NCBI RefSeq assembly: GCF_004402405.1 | Contig: NZ_SOFE01000023.1 | Location: 370,297-434,296 of the forward strand | Direction: 5' to 3' | DNA length: 64,000 bases | Source of the DNA: Cryobacterium levicorallinum | GTDB taxonomy: Bacteria; Actinomycetota; Actinomycetes; Actinomycetales; Microbacteriaceae | In this document: in pieces, positions 46,673-55,936 of the stretch | Layout of the letters: the number at the start of each line of letters is the position of its first letter | Numbering within the stretch: the stretch's first letter is position 1 | Notes under the pieces: generated by a model | The model's input: only the letters and a program-made list of their open reading frames with translations | Databases searched by the model: none | Told to the model about the DNA's origin: nothing | Made by a program: the position numbers and the translations under genes

Positions 46673-48486
46673 CTGCGACCGAGGCGGCGGCGCAGCAGAT
46701 CGATCCGCATCTGCAGCTGGGTCACGCTGGCCTGGGCGACGGCGGGCCCGCCGCAGATCCGACGCATCTCCGCGTGGATCATGCCGTGCGGTTCATTGGC
46801 GAGCTTGGACCACATGCCCACGAGGCTCGACAGCAGGGTGCGCTGTTCCTTCAGGGTTCGGTACAGGGGCGGTGGCTCGAGCGGGGCGATCTCCCCCGTC
46901 ACCGGATCCTTGCGCTTGTCGGTTGAACGTTTGGACTGCCGTGACTGGCGTTGACGCAGCAGCTCCGACACCTGTTCCGGTTCGAGCAGGCCGGGGATGC
47001 CGATGAAGTCGAATTCCTCGTCGGTGCCCGGTTCGGCAAGCTCACCGAATTCGTCGCCGTCGAACATGACCATGTCGAAAGTGGCCTGCGAGTCGAGGGC
47101 CTGCCAGGTGAAGTCGTCCAGGCCCAGGTCGTCTGACGCCTTGTCTTCCTTGTTCGCCGCGGCGACCAAGGCATCTTCGGGGTTGTACATGCCGTCGTCG
47201 CCGTCGTCACGATTGCTGCGATCGAGGGCGTGATCGCGTTCCAGCTCGAGCGCGTTGGCGAGGCTGAGCAGCCCGGGCACGTTGGGCAGAAAAATGGATG
47301 CCGTTTCGCCGCGTCGGCGCGCGCGCACGAACCGGCCGATCGCCTGGGCGAAGTACAGCGGTGTGGCCGCGCTGGTCGCATAGACACCGACGGCAAGCCG
47401 CGGCACGTCGACGCCCTCCGACACCATGCGCACGGCGACCATCCACCGACGGGTGTTCTTGGAGAACTCATCGATCCGGTCGCTGGCTTCCTTCTCGTCG
47501 GAGAGCACAATGGTGACCGGTTCACCGCAGATGTCTTCGAGGATGACGGCGTAGGCGCGTGCGGTGGTCTGGTCCGTGGCAATGACGAGGCCACCGGCAT
47601 CCGGAATGCCGCGCCGCACCTCGGTCAGTCGGGAGTTCGCGGCGCGCAGCACCGAGGGAATCCACTGCCCGCTGGGCTCGAGCGCGGTGCGCCAGGCCTG
47701 GCTGGTGATGTCCTTTGCGTTGCCCTCGCCGAGCTTGGCTTCCATCTCGTCGCCGGCCCGGGTACGCCACTTCATGTGCCCGGCGTAGACCATGAACATC
47801 ACCGGGCGCACAACACCGTCGGCGAGGGCTCGGCCGTAGCCATAGGCATAGTCGCTTTGCGACATACGGATGCCGTGTTTGTCGGGCAGATAGCTGACGA
47901 ACGGGATCGGCGAGGTGTCCGAGCGAAACGGGGTGCCGGTGAGTGAGAGGCGCCGGGTGGCCGGGCCGAAGGCCTCACGAATCGCGTCGCCCCAGCTGAG
48001 GGCATCTCCCCCGTGGTGAATCTCGTCGAGGATGACCAGGGTGCGGCTGGACTCGGTGAGCTGCTTGTGCAGGGCGGCTCGGGCAGCCACCTGGGCATAG
48101 GTGACGACGACGCCGTGATAGTGGCTGCCGTAACTGCGGTCGGCGTTCTTGAACATGGGATCGAGACGGATGCCGGCGCGCGCCGCAGCATCCGCCCACT
48201 GGTTTTTGAGATGCTCGGTCGGCGCGACAACGGTGATGCGGTCGATTGTGCGCCGGGAGCGGAGTTCAGCGGCCAGGCGCAGGGCAAACGTGGTCTTTCC
48301 CGCTCCCGGCGTTGCCGCGGCGAGAAAGTCGCGTGGCTCGTGCACGAAGTAGGCCTCGAGCGCCTCGGCCTGCCAGGCGCGCAGCTTGCCGGCGGTACCC
48401 CAGGCCGCGCGTTCGGGGAAGGACGGCGACAGGTGTTCGGCTGCACTCGTTCCCTGCGCGGGACCGAAAACCGATGGAGTATTCAC
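46669..48486 (-). CDS. DEAD/DEAH-box helicase
   Basis: A 605-residue superfamily 2 helicase with motifs TPGAGKTTF (I), DEIHHG (II), LTGTPFRSD (III), and QAIGRFVRARRRGE (VI). A C-terminal region of about 200 residues (with several acidic stretches and DKRKDPV) has no clear domain. It does not have the companion methylase of a type III restriction system. It may act in repair or RNA metabolism; an exact role cannot be assigned. Confidence 0.85.
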   Translation of the reverse strand: MNTPSVFGPAQGTSAAEHLSPSFPERAAWGTAGKLRAWQAEALEAYFVHEPRDFLAAATPGAGKTTFALRLAAELRSRRTIDRITVVAPTEHLKNQWADAAARAGIRLDPMFKNADRSYGSHYHGVVVTYAQVAARAALHKQLTESSRTLVILDEIHHGGDALSWGDAIREAFGPATRRLSLTGTPFRSDTSPIPFVSYLPDKHGIRMSQSDYAYGYGRALADGVVRPVMFMVYAGHMKWRTRAGDEMEAKLGEGNAKDITSQAWRTALEPSGQWIPSVLRAANSRLTEVRRGIPDAGGLVIATDQTTARAYAVILEDICGEPVTIVLSDEKEASDRIDEFSKNTRRWMVAVRMVSEGVDVPRLAVGVYATSAATPLYFAQAIGRFVRARRRGETASIFLPNVPGLLSLANALELERDHALDRSNRDDGDDGMYNPEDALVAAANKEDKASDDLGLDDFTWQALDSQATFDMVMFDGDEFGELAEPGTDEEFDFIGIPGLLEPEQVSELLRQRQSRQSKRSTDKRKDPVTGEIAPLEPPPLYRTLKEQRTLLSSLVGMWSKLANEPHGMIHAEMRRICGGPAVAQASVTQLQMRIDLLRRRLGRS

Positions 48487-48573
48487 TTCTCACAAATCTA
48501 CCAAAGACCACCGACGTTCGTCGCCGACGGCACCGTTTGCACCAATGGCTCAGGGTTCAGACACAATGGTTTG

Positions 48574-49362
48574 ATGACGAAGCAACAGCATCCATGGTCG
48601 CGCTACGTCGCGCTCGGCGATTCGTTCACCGAGGGCATCGGTGACCCGGAAGAGCAGAGCCCTGGTGGGCACCGGGGCTGGGCCGACCGGGTCGCCGAGG
48701 TACTGAGCGAAGGGACCGATGATTTCGCCTATGCCAACCTGGCCGTGCGCGGCAAACTCATCCGGCAGATCGCCGACGAACAGATCGAGCCAGCGCTGGC
48801 CCTGCGCCCGGACCTGATCACGATTTCGGCCGGCGGCAACGACGTCATTCGCCCCGGAACTGACCCGGATTTCATCGCGGCCCGCTGCGATGAGGTGGTT
48901 TCCGGGCTCTCCCGGGACGGCGCGACGGTCGTGCTGTTCACCGGAGCCGACGTGGGATTCTCTCCCGTGTTTCGTAGCATTCGCGGCAAGGTCGCGATCT
49001 ACAACGAGAACATCCGGGCCATTGCCACGAAGTACGACTGCATCGTGGCCGACATGTGGCAGCTCACCGAAATTCAGGATCCGCGCATGTGGGCGCCCGA
49101 CCGGCTGCATCTCAATGCCCTCGGGCACCACACCGTGGCGCGCATGGTGTTGCAGACCCTCAATGTGAAGAACTCGCTCGAGCCGAGCGAGCCGGAGCCC
49201 ATGCCCGGAACCACCTGGCGGCAGGCCCGCACCGAAGATTTTGCCTGGGCGCGGGAGTACCTCGTGCCGTGGGTGCTGCGCCGGGTGCGCCACCAGTCCT
49301 CCGGCGATCACGTACTGCCCAAACGTCCCAAAGCCGGCCCCTCCACGCTCCCCCGCGTCTGA
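48574..49362 (+). CDS. SGNH/GDSL family hydrolase
   Basis: A 262-residue protein from ATG 48574. Block I is ALGDSFTEG (catalytic S17), block III is SAGGNDVIRP and block V is DRLHLNALGHH with the Asp-His pair, so the hydrolase is intact. There is no signal peptide, so it is likely cytoplasmic; substrates of this family include acyl or acetyl esters. It is divergent from the helicase 87 bp away and convergent with the DD-carboxypeptidase. Confidence 0.88.
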   Translation: MTKQQHPWSRYVALGDSFTEGIGDPEEQSPGGHRGWADRVAEVLSEGTDDFAYANLAVRGKLIRQIADEQIEPALALRPDLITISAGGNDVIRPGTDPDFIAARCDEVVSGLSRDGATVVLFTGADVGFSPVFRSIRGKVAIYNENIRAIATKYDCIVADMWQLTEIQDPRMWAPDRLHLNALGHHTVARMVLQTLNVKNSLEPSEPEPMPGTTWRQARTEDFAWAREYLVPWVLRRVRHQSSGDHVLPKRPKAGPSTLPRV

Positions 49363-49423
49363 CCCGCATTTCGGTCCACTAGACGGAGCTGGTCATGGCC
49401 GGGCGGGTGGGCAGCCGGGCGGG

Positions 49424-50659
49424 TCAGCCGGCGGCGAGTTCGCCCGGGTGGCCCATGCGCCAGGCCGGGCCGGGATCAGTGACGCTGTCCTGCAGTTCAA
49501 GCGGCACCGTCACCGGAGATCCCGTGCCGATCGCGAACGACAACTCGCCGACGTCGTCGCCGGCCCGGCCCAGCTGCAAATCGGTCGCCGTCGCGGAACC
49601 CGAAATAGGTGAGTCTGACCAGACCAAAGCGGATGCCGCCCGCGCGGCGACGATATCGCTCACGTCACCCCACTGGGTCCTATAGCTGCCGTACACGGTG
49701 CCAGCCTCGGCCAGGACGACGTCGTGGAACCCGGGCTGCACACTCTGGATCAGCGCGGCGATCGCCGAATTGAGTTCGGAGTGGGTGTCGCCACCCAGCA
49801 TCACGCCTACGAGCGTGACCGTGTTGTCGCCGACGGTGAAATCGGTGGAAAAGAGCAGGCAGGCGCCGGCGATGTCCGTTGTACCGGTCTTGATGCCGTC
49901 GACGCCGTCGCGACCGAGCAGCTTGTTGGTGTTGGTGATGGTGCCGATGACCGGCAGCACCGCCGAGGGCAGGGCGACGATTTCGGCCAGCGCCGGGTGA
50001 CCGATGACGAGCTTGCCGATCTCAACGAGGTCGGCCGGAGTGCTCACGCTCGACGACGAGATGCCGCTCGTGTCGGCGACGCTGGTCTGGCTGAGTGAGT
50101 TGTCGGCCAGCCAGGTTTTCGCTGCCGCCAGGTAGCCGTCGGTCGAGCCGAACGCCCACACCGCGAGAGACGCCGCATAGTTGTTGGCCGAGGGCAGCAG
50201 CATCGCTTCGAAAGCCTGCCGCTGGGTCAGTTCCATTCCGGCGACCACGGGCGCAACCGACCCGTTTTCGGCGATCACCTCGTAGTAGATATCGACGTCG
50301 GCGTCGGTGAAAGTGATCGCGGGGCCGTCCTCCCCCGCGCCCAGCGGTTTGGCATCGAGGATGACGAGGGCGGTGACCATCTTGGTGATGCTCGCGATCG
50401 GCACCGTGTCCTGTTCGCCGCTCGAGGCCAGAACGCCGGGAAAACCGACTGCGCCGATCGCGCTTTCACCGAAGGTCGGCCAGACCAGAGCGGCGGCTGG
50501 TTGGGTCAGCGCCGCCGGCTGCACGATCGTGGCAGCGCTCTCCGGAACGGGAGCCAGGGTGGTGGCGCCGACATAGCCGACGCCGCCCAGCACCACGAGC
50601 AGAACGCTGGCGACGGCGAGTCGACGCCGTCGGAGGGTGACACGCCGGGAGGGAGACAT
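49424..50659 (-). CDS. D-alanyl-D-alanine carboxypeptidase (S11 family)
   Basis: A 411-residue penicillin-binding enzyme with an N-terminal membrane anchor (about 12-36). The three active-site motifs are SITK (S90, K93), SANN (S157, N159) and KTG (K257-G259). It trims the terminal D-alanine of peptidoglycan stem peptides and so limits crosslinking. It lies 43 bp after the SpoU methylase stop on the same strand. Confidence 0.93.
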   Translation of the reverse strand: MSPSRRVTLRRRRLAVASVLLVVLGGVGYVGATTLAPVPESAATIVQPAALTQPAAALVWPTFGESAIGAVGFPGVLASSGEQDTVPIASITKMVTALVILDAKPLGAGEDGPAITFTDADVDIYYEVIAENGSVAPVVAGMELTQRQAFEAMLLPSANNYAASLAVWAFGSTDGYLAAAKTWLADNSLSQTSVADTSGISSSSVSTPADLVEIGKLVIGHPALAEIVALPSAVLPVIGTITNTNKLLGRDGVDGIKTGTTDIAGACLLFSTDFTVGDNTVTLVGVMLGGDTHSELNSAIAALIQSVQPGFHDVVLAEAGTVYGSYRTQWGDVSDIVAARAASALVWSDSPISGSATATDLQLGRAGDDVGELSFAIGTGSPVTVPLELQDSVTDPGPAWRMGHPGELAAG

Positions 50660-50703
50660 CCGCTCAGCCTAACTTCTTCGTCGCGCTCAGCGGGTCGGCG
50701 CGC

Positions 50704-51513
50704 TCACGCACGCGTGCGCAGCGCGTACAGCGCGACCGCGCTCGCGGAGGCGACGTTGAGCGAGTCGACGCCGTGCAGCATCGGAATGGTCACGACCGTG
50801 TCGGCGGCTTCGAGCGCGTGCTGGCTGAGCCCGTCGCCTTCGGCACCGAGGATGATCGCGAGCCGCTCGGGCGGCGCCTCGGCAAACACGTCGAGGGAGA
50901 CCGCATTGTCGGCCAGCGCCAGCGCGGCGAGGTGAAAACCGGCGGCGTGCAGCAGCGGGGTGGCCACGCTCCATTCCGGGAGGCGGGTCCACGGCACCTG
51001 CAACACCGTGCCCATGCTCACGCGCACGCTGCGCCGGTAGAGCGGGTCGGCGCAGCGCGGGGTGATCAGCACGGCATCGGCGCCAAGCCCGGCCACGGAG
51101 CGAAAGATGGCCCCGACGTTGGTGTGGTCGACGATGTCTTCGAGGATCACGATGCGGCGGGCATGGGTGAGAAGCGCCTCGACCGGCTCGAGCACCGGCC
51201 GGTGCATCGCGGCGAGGGCACCGCGATGCAGGTTGTAGCCGGTCAGCTGTTCCAGCACGCTCGCCTCGCCGACATAAACAGGAACGTCGGGCCAATCGGC
51301 GAGCAATCGCTCGGCGTCGGGCATCCACTGTTCCTGAATAAGTAGGGAGCGCGGGCGATGGCCGGCCCGAAGAGCACGAGCAATGACCTTGGGTGACTCG
51401 GCGATATAGAGGCCGCCGGCCGGCTCCAGCACTCGTCGCAGTGCCACGTCGGTCAAACGCGAATAGTCGGCGAGACCCGGGCTGGACAGGTCGGTAATGC
51501 GGGTGATCTGCAC
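50704..51513 (-). CDS. TrmH/SpoU family RNA methyltransferase
   Basis: A 269-residue protein from GTG 51513, preceded by GAAAGG; the frame is open far upstream without family similarity. SPOUT motifs are present: NVGAIFRS, LGAEGDGLS and MLHGVDSLNVASA. It methylates a ribose 2'-OH in rRNA or tRNA; the target is not determined by sequence. It is transcribed toward the DD-carboxypeptidase. Confidence 0.9.
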   Translation of the reverse strand: MQITRITDLSSPGLADYSRLTDVALRRVLEPAGGLYIAESPKVIARALRAGHRPRSLLIQEQWMPDAERLLADWPDVPVYVGEASVLEQLTGYNLHRGALAAMHRPVLEPVEALLTHARRIVILEDIVDHTNVGAIFRSVAGLGADAVLITPRCADPLYRRSVRVSMGTVLQVPWTRLPEWSVATPLLHAAGFHLAALALADNAVSLDVFAEAPPERLAIILGAEGDGLSQHALEAADTVVTIPMLHGVDSLNVASASAVALYALRTRA

Positions 51514-51643
51514 GGAAAAGTGCCTTTCAGAAGGGGTATTGAGCTCAAGCCTGACAGGTGGGTAGTCAAACGGGAAAACAGACGAGTTTAGAATCAAGGG
51601 ACCAACATCTTTTGCTGCCCGTCTCTGCCCGAAAGGAACGCCG

Positions 51644-52567
51644 ATGACTGCCGACCCGGTCGTGCCCAGCGACACGGTCCTGGTGGACGCGCTCGAGCCC
51701 ACCGACGCCCCCGACGCCGCCGCCGCGCTCACCTCGACGGTCGCCCTCGATTCCGAGCGGGCAGTGGATGCCGTCGCCACGCTCCTACGCGGCAAGCGCG
51801 CCGCCGTGCTCACCGGTGCCGGCCTCAGCACCGATTCGGGAATTCCCGATTATCGCGGGGAAGGCGCGCCGAAGCGCACGCCGATGACCTTTCAGACCTT
51901 TGTCGCCGACGAACGATCCCGCAAACGCTATTGGGCCGGCAGTCACCTGGGCTGGAGCGTTTTTCGACGGGCCGAACCCAACCTCGGACACCGTTCTCTC
52001 GTGCAGTTGGAAAGCGCCGGCGCCATTGCCGGGGTCATCACCCAAAACGTCGACGGACTGCATACTCGGGCCGGATCGCGCCATGTCGTCGAACTGCACG
52101 GGTCCCTCGACCGGGTCATCTGCCTGGACTGCGGGCAGGCATTCGGCCGGGATAGCATCGCTGCCCGGCTGGAGGCCGACAACCCGGTTCTGCGTGATTC
52201 GGACAGCATCCGAATCGCTCCCGACGGCGATGCCGACGTCGGCAACATCGACGACTTCGTGGTGCCGGCCTGCACGGTCTGTGGCGGCATGCTCAAGCCC
52301 CGGGTGGTCTTTTTCGGTGAACTCGTGCCGACGGAAACGTTTCTGGAGGCAGCCGCTTTGATTCAGGCTGCGGATGCCCTGATCGTTGCCGGGTCGTCGC
52401 TCGCGGTGAATTCGGGCATCCGTCTGGTCGAGCAGGCCAGGCGCCGCAAACTGCCGATCATCGTAATTAACCGTGGGGTGACCAAGGGCGACGGGCGAGC
52501 CCTGCACAAGCTCGAGGCCGGAACCAGTGAAACCCTCGCCGCACTGGCCGACCGGCTGCTGGGCTGA
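51644..52567 (+). CDS. SIR2 family NAD-dependent protein deacetylase
   Basis: A 307-residue sirtuin. GAGLSTDSGIPDYRG binds NAD, TQNVDGLH and the catalytic His in VELHGSLD are conserved, and a zinc site is formed by CLDC and CTVC. The N-terminal 45 residues are unstructured and Asp/Ala-rich. It removes acyl groups from lysines, for example on acyl-CoA synthetases. It is 52 bp upstream of the histidine phosphatase gene on the same strand. Confidence 0.94.
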   Translation: MTADPVVPSDTVLVDALEPTDAPDAAAALTSTVALDSERAVDAVATLLRGKRAAVLTGAGLSTDSGIPDYRGEGAPKRTPMTFQTFVADERSRKRYWAGSHLGWSVFRRAEPNLGHRSLVQLESAGAIAGVITQNVDGLHTRAGSRHVVELHGSLDRVICLDCGQAFGRDSIAARLEADNPVLRDSDSIRIAPDGDADVGNIDDFVVPACTVCGGMLKPRVVFFGELVPTETFLEAAALIQAADALIVAGSSLAVNSGIRLVEQARRRKLPIIVINRGVTKGDGRALHKLEAGTSETLAALADRLLG

Positions 52568-52618
52568 CCGCGCTTGTGCGCGGCCCGGGGAATCACCGGT
52601 GAATCGGGGCAATCACTC

Positions 52619-53221
52619 GTGACCAGGTTCGCCATTGTGCGTCATGGCCAGACCGACTGGAATTTGAACCAGCGGATCCAGGGCCGCACCGACATTCCCC
52701 TCAACGCCACCGGGCGCGCCGAAGCCGTCTCCGCCGCTGAGCGTCTGCAGAGCAGGCAGTGGGATGCCATCGTGACCAGCCCTCTGATGCGCGCTGCGGA
52801 ATCGGCCAGAATTATTGCCGCGGAGCTCGGGTTGGAGGAACCCGAGGTGGTTCCCGCCCTGACCGAACGTCACCACGGCGCCATCGAGGGCCTCACCTTC
52901 GCCGAGCGTCAGTACCGTTTTCCTGACGGTGTGGCTGTTCCCGGACTCGAGACCCGCCGCGACGTCATTGACCGGGTGCTCGCTGCGCTATCAGCACTTG
53001 CCGCCGGGCATGCTGGCCAATCCGTTCTCGTGTTGAGTCACGGCGGCATCATCGGAACGCTGCTGCGTCACCTCACGGACGGCGACCGCCCTCGGCACGG
53101 CGAGTACATCGCCAATGGGTCCGTGCACGATTTCGCCTGGGCGGACGATCAGCTGCTGCTGACCCACTTCGATGCGTCGATGCGCGAGCCGGGCGACCGC
53201 GGCTCGTCGCCGGTGCTGTGA
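52619..53221 (+). CDS. Histidine phosphatase family protein
   Basis: A 200-residue protein from GTG 52619 (VTRFAIVRHG); an upstream ATG-free extension of 15 residues is not family-like. RHGQTDWN is the phosphohistidine motif, with the partner Glu and the second catalytic SHGGI later. The family includes phosphoglycerate mutases and phosphatases; the substrate is unknown. It is probably co-transcribed with the sirtuin gene. Confidence 0.88.
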   Translation: MTRFAIVRHGQTDWNLNQRIQGRTDIPLNATGRAEAVSAAERLQSRQWDAIVTSPLMRAAESARIIAAELGLEEPEVVPALTERHHGAIEGLTFAERQYRFPDGVAVPGLETRRDVIDRVLAALSALAAGHAGQSVLVLSHGGIIGTLLRHLTDGDRPRHGEYIANGSVHDFAWADDQLLLTHFDASMREPGDRGSSPVL

Positions 53222-53262
53222 CGCCTCCAGCTGATCTGCGGGCGCCTTTAGGGCGCTGAAAT

Positions 53263-53364
53263 TGGCACCTCGTGTTCAGTGGAATGCCTCAGCGGAGCAA
53301 GGTGCCACTTTTCGCCCCTTCGTTTTCGCCAGCGGCGAGCACCATGGGGCCAGAGTTGGCACCT
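53263..53364. repeat. Three copies of TGGCACCT between a phosphatase and an MFS gene
   Basis: TGGCACCT occurs at 53263-53270 and 53357-53364 and inverted at 53300-53307. The first and second copies could form a stem around a 29-base loop, followed by TTTT, as a terminator for the phosphatase gene. Alternatively they are operator repeats near the 3' end of the MFS gene. The 182-bp gap holds no gene. Confidence 0.4.
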
Positions 53365-53403
53365 CACCCGTGGCCACAAGCCCTGCACGCGTGACCTTCG
53401 CTG

Positions 53404-54795
53404 CTACTCAAATTTGTCGGCGTTGACCCTGGCCGCTGGAACGGCATCGCCGGTCGGGGTTCCGCGGCGAATGCTCACGCTGACCACCGCGGCGATGATG
53501 CAGAGGCCAGCGGCGCCGATCCAGGCGACCGTGTAGTGCCCGGTTTCCTCGCGCACGATCCCGGCGGCGACCGACGCGATTCCAGCGCCGATCTGGTGCG
53601 CGGCGAACACCCAGCCGAAGACGAGGGGACCGCGATCGCCGAACAGCTCCCGACAGAGCGCGATCGTCGGCGGAACGGTGGCGACCCAGTCCAGACCATA
53701 GATGACGATGAAGATCACCATGCTGGGGTGCACGGTTGCCGACAGCAGAAATGGTAGTGCGAGCAACGACAGGCCCCGAAAGGCGTAGTATCCGGCGAGC
53801 AGAATTCTCGGGTTGTACCGGTCGGTCAGCCAGCCGGAGGCGATCGTTCCGACAATGTCGAAGATTCCGACCACGGCCAGCAATCCAGCTGCGGTGGTCT
53901 CCGGCATGCCGTGGTCGTGCGCCGAGGGGATGAAATGCGTGCCGATCAGGCCATTCGTCGTCGCCCCGCAAATGGCGAATCCGGCGGCGAGAGCCCAAAA
54001 TGTGCGATGCCGGCTGGCAAATTTCAGGGCGCTGAGGGCTTCGACTGCCGGGTTTCGTTTCGGCGTCGCGACAACGTTCGACAGAGCGGATGCCGCCGGT
54101 CCTGCAGCTCCGTCGGCCCGTTCGGGCAGTTCCGGCGTGCCGTAGGGCGTGGTGCCGAGGTCGGCCGGAGAGTTGCGCATCCAGATGAGCACGATCGGCA
54201 CCACCAGGATCGCGCCGAGTGCGATCAGAAGCGACGCGCTTCGCCAACCGGTCGTGACGGCGAGCTGGGCGATGAAGGGGAGAAAGATGAGCTGGCCGGT
54301 GGCGCTTCCGGCCGTGAGCACCCCGGCGATCAAGCCGCGCCGCTTCACGAACCAGGTTTGGCTGATGACGGCCGCGAACACGAGCGCCATCGACCCCGTT
54401 CCGGTGCCGATCAGTACCCCCCAGGTGAGCATGAGGTGCCACGGTGACGTGGCGAAGGTACTGAGCGCACTTCCCGCTGCGACGATGAAGAGCGCACCCG
54501 TCGTCACTCCGCGAATGCCGAATCGCTGCATCAGGGCAGCGGCGAACGGCGCGGTCAGACCGAACAACAGCAGGTTCACCCCAACGGCTGCCGCGAGTAC
54601 CCCCCGCGACCAGGAGAATTCCTCCTCGATCGGCACCATGAGCACTCCAGGGGCCGCACGGAATCCGGCCGCACCGACGAGCGCAAGAAAGGCCACGGCG
54701 GCGATGATCCAGGCCGGGTGGATGCCGCGGGGCCACAGCAGAGAGAGACCCGACCCGCTTTCCGTGCTGGGGCGGCGCCGGCCGAATCGTGTCAT
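53404..54795 (-). CDS. Major facilitator superfamily transporter
   Basis: A 463-residue transporter with 12 predicted helices. It resembles the monocarboxylate/oxalate class (MCT/OxlT-like), with the N-terminal half beginning GFRAAPGVLMVPIEEEFSWSRG and a long central loop. Likely substrates are small organic acids, which sequence alone does not decide. It stands alone with no linked regulator. Confidence 0.85.
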   Translation of the reverse strand: MTRFGRRRPSTESGSGLSLLWPRGIHPAWIIAAVAFLALVGAAGFRAAPGVLMVPIEEEFSWSRGVLAAAVGVNLLLFGLTAPFAAALMQRFGIRGVTTGALFIVAAGSALSTFATSPWHLMLTWGVLIGTGTGSMALVFAAVISQTWFVKRRGLIAGVLTAGSATGQLIFLPFIAQLAVTTGWRSASLLIALGAILVVPIVLIWMRNSPADLGTTPYGTPELPERADGAAGPAASALSNVVATPKRNPAVEALSALKFASRHRTFWALAAGFAICGATTNGLIGTHFIPSAHDHGMPETTAAGLLAVVGIFDIVGTIASGWLTDRYNPRILLAGYYAFRGLSLLALPFLLSATVHPSMVIFIVIYGLDWVATVPPTIALCRELFGDRGPLVFGWVFAAHQIGAGIASVAAGIVREETGHYTVAWIGAAGLCIIAAVVSVSIRRGTPTGDAVPAARVNADKFE

Positions 54796-54865
54796 CGTTT
54801 GAGAATAGCGAATTCGCAGGCGACTCTCGGTCGATTCACGGCATTAGGTCACGGACCGCGAACGG

Positions 54866-55936
54866 CTATGCCGGGGGCTCGGTACCTTCCAATACCTCGA
54901 GCAGGGTTCGGGCCGAAGCGGCCCAGGTGAACCGCGCCGCCTGATCGACTGACTGGGCCGATCTGGCCGCCCACTCCCCCGGCTCGGCGAGGCGCCGAAC
55001 AGCCGTAGCAATGGAATTCGCGCTGCGAGGGTCGAAATACAGGGCGGCGACCCCGCCGATCTCCCGAAAAATGGGAATGTCGCTGACCACAACGGGGATG
55101 CCGAGGCTCATCGCCTCGACCAGCGGAATTCCAAAGCCCTCATCGAACGAGGCGGTCACCAGTGCGGTGGCCGAGCGCAACAGCCGGTGATAATCGGCAT
55201 CGCTGACCCCATCGTGAAAGACCAGGCGCGCCTGCGGGGCACGGCGGCTCAGCCGGGAACGTTCGGCTGCGGACACCCGGCTGAGCAGATGCAGCTCGTA
55301 TTCCGGCAGGTCGGCCATGGCCAGAACCAGGGTGTCGAGGTTCTTGTACGGCATGAACGAGCCCATGTAGACGAGCCGGGTGGTCTCCGGAATGCTGCGA
55401 TGACGCATCGCCCCCAGAACGGGATCGGCGGCGTTGGCCACCACCGTGACCGGTCGCCTGGTGAGCTGGTGCTCTGTGATCAGCGTCCGGGTGGTCTCGG
55501 ACACGGTCACGACGCCGTCGGCGCCGTTGAGCAGCATCCGCTGTGGCCACCAGGAGAGGTGGTACGCCCGCCAGAGCAGACGGATAAATGCAGGCAGATC
55601 ACGCGGTGGTGTGCGGTTGCGGTAATAAATGAGGTCGTGCACGGTGAGAAACAGCCGATACTTGCGGCCCCACGAGCCCATGGTCTGCATCGGACTGAAC
55701 ACCACGTCGGGCTTCAACCGGTTGACCGACAGCGCGATCAGCGGTTCGAGCAGACTGGTCGGTGCCCGCACAAGCTGCCACGGCAAGGCCGGCAGCATCG
55801 CCAGTTGCCGATGGTCGCTGATCAGCATGATGAGCGGATGCAGCCGGCCGAGTTCGGTCACCAAACCAGCGGTGTATCGGCTGATGCCGTCGTGTTGATC
55901 CAACCGGACGTAGCGGCAGTCGACCACGATTCTCAC
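54866..55936 (-). CDS. Glycosyltransferase, GT4 family
   Basis: A 356-residue glycosyltransferase. The C-terminal Rossmann half has the GT4 pattern EGFGIPLVEAM followed by GIPVVVSD. A GT-B fold without membrane helices fits a peripheral enzyme that builds an exported polysaccharide or glycolipid. It overlaps the start of the alpha/beta hydrolase stop by 4 bp, so the two are coupled. The acceptor and sugar are unknown. Confidence 0.88.
   Translation of the reverse strand: MRIVVDCRYVRLDQHDGISRYTAGLVTELGRLHPLIMLISDHRQLAMLPALPWQLVRAPTSLLEPLIALSVNRLKPDVVFSPMQTMGSWGRKYRLFLTVHDLIYYRNRTPPRDLPAFIRLLWRAYHLSWWPQRMLLNGADGVVTVSETTRTLITEHQLTRRPVTVVANAADPVLGAMRHRSIPETTRLVYMGSFMPYKNLDTLVLAMADLPEYELHLLSRVSAAERSRLSRRAPQARLVFHDGVSDADYHRLLRSATALVTASFDEGFGIPLVEAMSLGIPVVVSDIPIFREIGGVAALYFDPRSANSIATAVRRLAEPGEWAARSAQSVDQAARFTWAASARTLLEVLEGTEPPA

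Noticed and set aside
46669-48486. A type III restriction enzyme
   Set aside because: Only the helicase motifs are seen, with no nuclease motif identified and no adjacent methylase gene.
48013-48573. A longer upstream part of the SGNH hydrolase frame
   Set aside because: This section lies antisense to the helicase gene and has no family similarity; ATG 48574 starts the conserved domain.
51514-51831. A longer start for the SpoU methylase
   Set aside because: The extra 106 residues overlap the opposite-strand sirtuin gene and are low-complexity.
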